A stretch of DNA of 64,000 bases from Gnetum montanum (taxonomy: Eukaryota; Streptophyta; Gnetopsida; Gnetales; Gnetaceae): positions 32,336 through 96,335 of the forward strand of contig MNCI01001938.1 of assembly GCA_015680685.1 (NCBI GenBank), written 5' to 3'. A program made the translations under genes and the position numbers. Position 1 is the first letter of the stretch. Each line of letters opens with the position of its first letter. This document shows, piece by piece, positions 60,223-64,000 of the stretch. The notes under the pieces were generated by a model. The model did no database searches. It was given only the letters and a program-made list of their open reading frames with translations, and had not been told where the DNA came from.

Positions 60223-63200
60223 TCATGTATAGAACGGTTTGAGGAACAGATGATTGGTTGGATTTGCAAACTCTTTTCCATCCATATCGGCTAGCTTGAA
60301 TGCCCCATTGTCGAATGCTTTGATAACAAGGTAAGGCCCTTCCCAGTTGACTGAGAATTTATCTAGGTGCTCCCGAACGGCTTTAAGTACGAGGTCTCCT
60401 TCTTTGATGGGACGCTTATGAATGTCATGTCGATGTCTTTGCCGTTGTTGTTTTTGATACCATTCGATCTGATTGAGTGTACGTACGCGTTCCTCCTCCA
60501 CCGAGTCCAGGTCAATGATGCGTAAATCATTGTTTTGCACGTCGTCGAGGAGTCCAGAGAACGTGATCCTTAGAGATGGTACCTGCAATTCTAAAGGTAA
60601 AACAGCTTCTGAACCGTAAACAAGACTATATGGGGTTTTACCTGTCGAGGTTCGATGCGTGGTACGGTATGCCCATAATGCATACACCAGTTGTTCGTGC
60701 CATCTTCGTTTGCTCTGGACAAGCATCTTTTTGAGTACCCTGATGATTTTTTTATTTGTTGATTCTGCCTGCCCGTTGCTCTGAGGGTAGTAAGGGGATG
60801 AAAACGAGTGCTTGATCTCTAGACTATCGCAAAACATTTTGGTCTCGGCGCTACTAAATTGTGGCCCGTTGTCGGTGATGATTGCCATGGGAACGCCAAA
60901 ACGGGTTACAATGTTTTCGAGGATAAAGTTGCATACCTGTTTAGAAGTAGTTTTACGAAGGGGCGCCGCTTCTACCCATTTCGTGAAGTACTCAGTCGTT
61001 GTTATAATAAAGCTATGTCGGGCAGAAGATGCAGGTGTTATCGGGTCGATGAGGTCCAGTCCCCACTTCTGGAAGGGCCATGTAATTTGTGTTGTGTGCA
61101 ACTCGTTTGGTGGAATGTGAATGAGATTACCGTGTTTTTGGCATACACTACATGTTTTGACCTTGGACTGACAGTCGTGTTCCATGTGCGGCCAATAGTA
61201 GCCTAGGCGTCTTATTTTGGTTGCCATTGCCCTCGGTGCGATGTGCCCCCCGCATATTCCGTCGTGCACCTGTTCAACAATTGTTTGGGCCTCGGTGCTG
61301 TTGACGCATGTTAGCAGTATGCCTTCGTAGGATCGGCGGCACAACGTATCCCCTATTAATGTGTATTGCTTAGAACGCTTGCGCACTGCATCCTTTTGCA
61401 CGTTGGTTAAATGTTGTGGCGCTTCACCGCGCAAGAGGTATTCTTTTACGTCATCGTACCATTCATTAGTGTGTGTTGTACTGACGGATGCAATTGGAAG
61501 TGCGTCGAGGGTGTTGGTTATGGGCTCGACACAGCTGGTCACGGACCTTGGTAGTGCATGAAACATGTCAGGGGATATGTTTAAAGCTAAGGTTGCTAAG
61601 GCGTCTGCAATGGTATTGTCGTTCCTAGGGATATGTTGGACGTCAACCTTTTCGAATTGTTTAAGTAGGCGCTTAGCCAAATCACAGTATGGTTGTAAGT
61701 GTTGTGCTTTACACGTATAGACACCTGTGACTTGGTTTATGACTAGTTGTGAGTCCCCTTTGACTATGAGCCGTGTAATGTCTGAGGCTAATGCGGCCGT
61801 GAGACCTCTAAGGAGACCCTCATACTCTAGTATGTTGTTAGTACAATGAAAATTGAAGCGATAGGCGAAAGGCTTAATTTTTCCAGAGGGGTATGTGATT
61901 ATAGCGGAAGCACTTCCTCCTTGGGAGGTTGACGCTCCGTCGAAGTTTAGAACCGCCTCGTAGTCATCTGGCACCGTGTCTATTGTATTTACATTCTCGT
62001 CTGGGAATTTGGGCTCTATTGTACCTGGATCATGCGTTGGCGATGTGGTCATTTGATTCGCTATGGCTTGACCCTTTACTGACGATTGTGCTACATAGTG
62101 CAGGTCAAACTCAGCTATGATTGCCTTCCAACGGGCTATCCTGCTTGACTCATAGATGTTTGCGGTTATAGCTCTGAGCACATTATCTTTACAAATTATG
62201 TTGACTTGATTTTGGAAAAGATAATGTCGCCATTTCTTTAAAGAGAAAACTAAAGCTAAGCATGACTTTTCTACATCGTTATATCTCTTTTCGTGGGCAA
62301 CCATTGCATGACTCAGGTAGTATACAGGTACCTCAATTCCGTCATCTCGTTTTTGGCACAACATGGATGCGATCGATGATTCTGATGTTGCCAAGTAGAC
62401 GTAAAACGGCCTATCGTTTTTGGGCGAGAATACGGTGGGTAACCGAGCGAGTGCTGTTTTAACGTTGTCAAATGCTTCTTGGCACTACGATGTCCATTCA
62501 AAGCGGGTGTTTTTGCGTAGTAGGTGGTTCATAGGTGTAAGTTTTCCCGTCAAATTTTCGATGAACCTCCTAATGAACTGCAACCGCCCTTGTAACCCTC
62601 GGAGTTCGGTTAGATTGCTAGGTGGTTTTAGGTTCATAATGGCCTTAACCTTATCGGGGTCTACCCATATCCCTGCCTCTGAGGCTACAAATCCAAGCAT
62701 TTTGCCCGTTTTGACGCCGAAAACGCATTTCTTCGGGTTAAGCGTTAATTCGTATTTTAGACAACGTTTTAATACTAAGTCAAGATCTTGCACGTGTTGT
62801 TCCGGCGATTTTGATTTGACCACTATGTCGCCCACGTAATCATTGAGCGAGTGTAAGATATAATTACTGAAAATATACGTCATCGCTCTTTGATACGTGG
62901 CCCCAGCATTCTTGAGACCAAAAGGCATCATTGTATAACAAAAGGTTCCCCAAGGTGTCATGAAAGTAGTTCGGAGCTGGTGTTCTGGATTGATACGTAT
63001 CTGGTTATATCCTGAGAAGCCATCCATAAAGGATAATAGGGCATGCCCAGCAGTTGAGTCAACTAGTTGATCAATGCTAGGTAAGGGGAAGTCATCCTTT
63101 ATGGTTGCTACGTTAAGGTCCCGGAAGTCAATGCAAAGGCGGATACTTCCGTTCTTCTTTGGGACTATAACCATGTTCGATACCCATTCGGCGTAATCAA

Positions 63201-63768
63201 CAGCCCTAATGAAACCAGCTTGATAGAGCTTGGTAATCTCACTACGAACCGCTAACGCCACTTCGGGTTTGACCTTTCGTGCTTTCTGTTTTACTGGCCT
63301 TAGTTTCGGGTCAAGGATGATGTTGTGCTGGACGATACGGGGGTCTAACCCGGGCATGTCTGTATAAGACCACGCAAATGCCTTCATATTGTCCTTAATT
63401 ACGTTTTCGATGTCTCTAGCCAAACTTGGTTCTAGTAGTGTACTTAGTTTTAGGATTTTAGTTTCTCCATTGGGCATGGTGATAGGTGTTTCGGTTAGAG
63501 GGTCCTCGGTAATGTTTTCAGCTTCAATGTCGAGGGACTTTGTCATTCCCTCATATTCGTCAACCGTTTGTTGTGTCGAAGCTATCGTAAAGTCGTTCGC
63601 CGATGAGCTCGTGTAAACGAGATTCGCATCGATACTCCTTTCAATTGCGCCGTATGGTCCATTAATGACCAACGGTTCGGTCAAGTGCTTGCAATCCATT
63701 AGGCAAATTCCTGTCAATGAATGGGAAGCCTGATAAGATAGCGGAGGTCGTTTCAGGTCTTTCAGCAA
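60223..63768 (-). pseudogene. Element D RT, RNase H, archaeal-type RNase H and integrase
   Basis: Two stretches in the same frame (63768-62485 and 62394-60223) separated by a single TAG at 62487-62485, probably a former CAG; otherwise open for about 1180 codons. RT: WSYTDMPGLDPRIVQHN, PKKNGSIRLCIDFRDLN, FMDGFSGYNQIRI, FCYTMMPFGLKNAGATYQ. The catalytic box reads NDYVGDIVV, so the first Asp of YVDD is Gly. RNase H to about 62040; archaeal-type RNase H 61960-61590 (NFDGASTSQGG, LEYEGLLRGL, KGDSQLV, NTIADALATL). Integrase: VHDGICGGHIAP, CSVCQ, WGLDLIDPITP, TDNGPQFSS, NGQAESTNK with D, D, E kept. Ends LFLKPFYT. Confidence 0.93.
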
Positions 63769-64000
63769 TCTTCAGTGTACATGTGTGAAAATGAGTTAAC
63801 ATGATAAACGAACGGCAGTTTAATGCCTTACCGGGCAACAAACGGCAGTTTAATGCCCTACCGGGCAACGAACGGCATAATTTGTTGTTTATGTCGTTTT
63901 TGTGTGTGGATTTTATATCTTTTTTTGAAAAATTCAAAACGAATTCGAAAAAGCACGAAAAACGAGGCAAAAAGCAAGAAAAACGGAAAAGCGGCGGCGG
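63769..64000 (-). other. Pre-RT region of D
   Basis: The minus strand at about 63776 has CACTGAAG, acceptor-like, in the position of those in B, X and G. Upstream is a 30-bp repeat (63811-63882) and AT-rich sequence running off the window. Confidence 0.45.
63811..63882. repeat. 30-bp tandem repeat upstream of RT (D)
   Basis: AACGGCAGTTTAATGCC... at 63811, 63841 and a partial unit at 63871. On the minus strand it contains GGCATTAAACTGCC. Confidence 0.9.

Larger units (their letters stand above)
57427..64000 (-). mobile_element. Element D: young Tat/Ogre-like element, 3' half
   Basis: 3' LTR 58691-57427, PPT, 3' region, array 2 and a nearly open pol on the minus strand. The 5' half (antisense gene, protease, gag, 5' LTR) would continue past 64000. 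GC content is clearly higher and stops far fewer than in B, X or G, so it is the most recent insertion. Confidence 0.9.

Noticed and set aside
60812-61206. Plus-strand ORFs of 102-115 codons opposite D integrase
   Set aside because: Shadows of the minus-strand integrase frame.

Overview
The window is plant nuclear repeat DNA. I see no host gene, rRNA, tRNA or CRISPR array. Almost everything is a stack of large Ty3/gypsy LTR retrotransposons nested inside one another, decayed mainly by C/T and G/A transitions (CAG to TAG, CGA to TGA, TGG to TAG), as expected of methylated repeats. Element size (about 15-17.5 kb each), nesting depth and age suggest a large-genome seed plant, perhaps a gymnosperm; the sequence alone cannot name the species.

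Layout. 1-8803: an old Athila-like remnant (A), with pol on +, a 1.2 kb repeat present in inverted orientation at 3.8-5.0 kb and 7.5-8.8 kb, and a minus-strand ORF between the two copies. 8804: element B begins (5' LTR 8804-10723; gag, protease, antisense gene, RT). Its RT is split at 22557 by element X (LTRs 22558-24485 and 53326-55235, target duplication AAGAT/ACGAT). B resumes in frame at 55236 and is split again at 56153 by LTR E on the minus strand (56154-57426), which is itself split by young element D on the minus strand (57427 to the window end). X carries two insertions: F at 27155 (LTR plus a pol fragment, with deletion of neighbouring X sequence), and the complete element G at 34966-52465 (17.5 kb, two 1558-bp LTRs, flanks GCCAC/ATCAC). 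Insertion order: A, then B, then X and E, then F and G in X, and D in E.

B, X, G and D are one Tat/Ogre-like lineage: no chromodomain; LTRs starting TGAAACAC; a PBS of the form TGGCRCTAGAAGGAGGGCC; a C-X2-H-X4-H-X4-C gag knuckle in G; an extra archaeal-type RNase H between the usual RNase H and integrase; and tandem arrays after pol. Their unusual part is a roughly 5 kb stretch between protease and RT. In both B and G it holds a gene on the opposite strand with at least seven exons and short AT-rich GT-AG introns. Intron positions and encoded protein are recognisably the same in the two elements although both are full of stops. X has lost nearly all of it by deletion.

Working model: sense transcription from the LTR makes gag-protease, and RT-RNase H-integrase after removal of a large intron like the one known between PR and RT in legume Ogre. 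The antisense gene lies inside that intron-like interval and converges on gag-protease at a short TTAAACTAG-type array. No copy looks fully coding. D is closest, with one nonsense codon in about 1180 and one lost RT catalytic aspartate.
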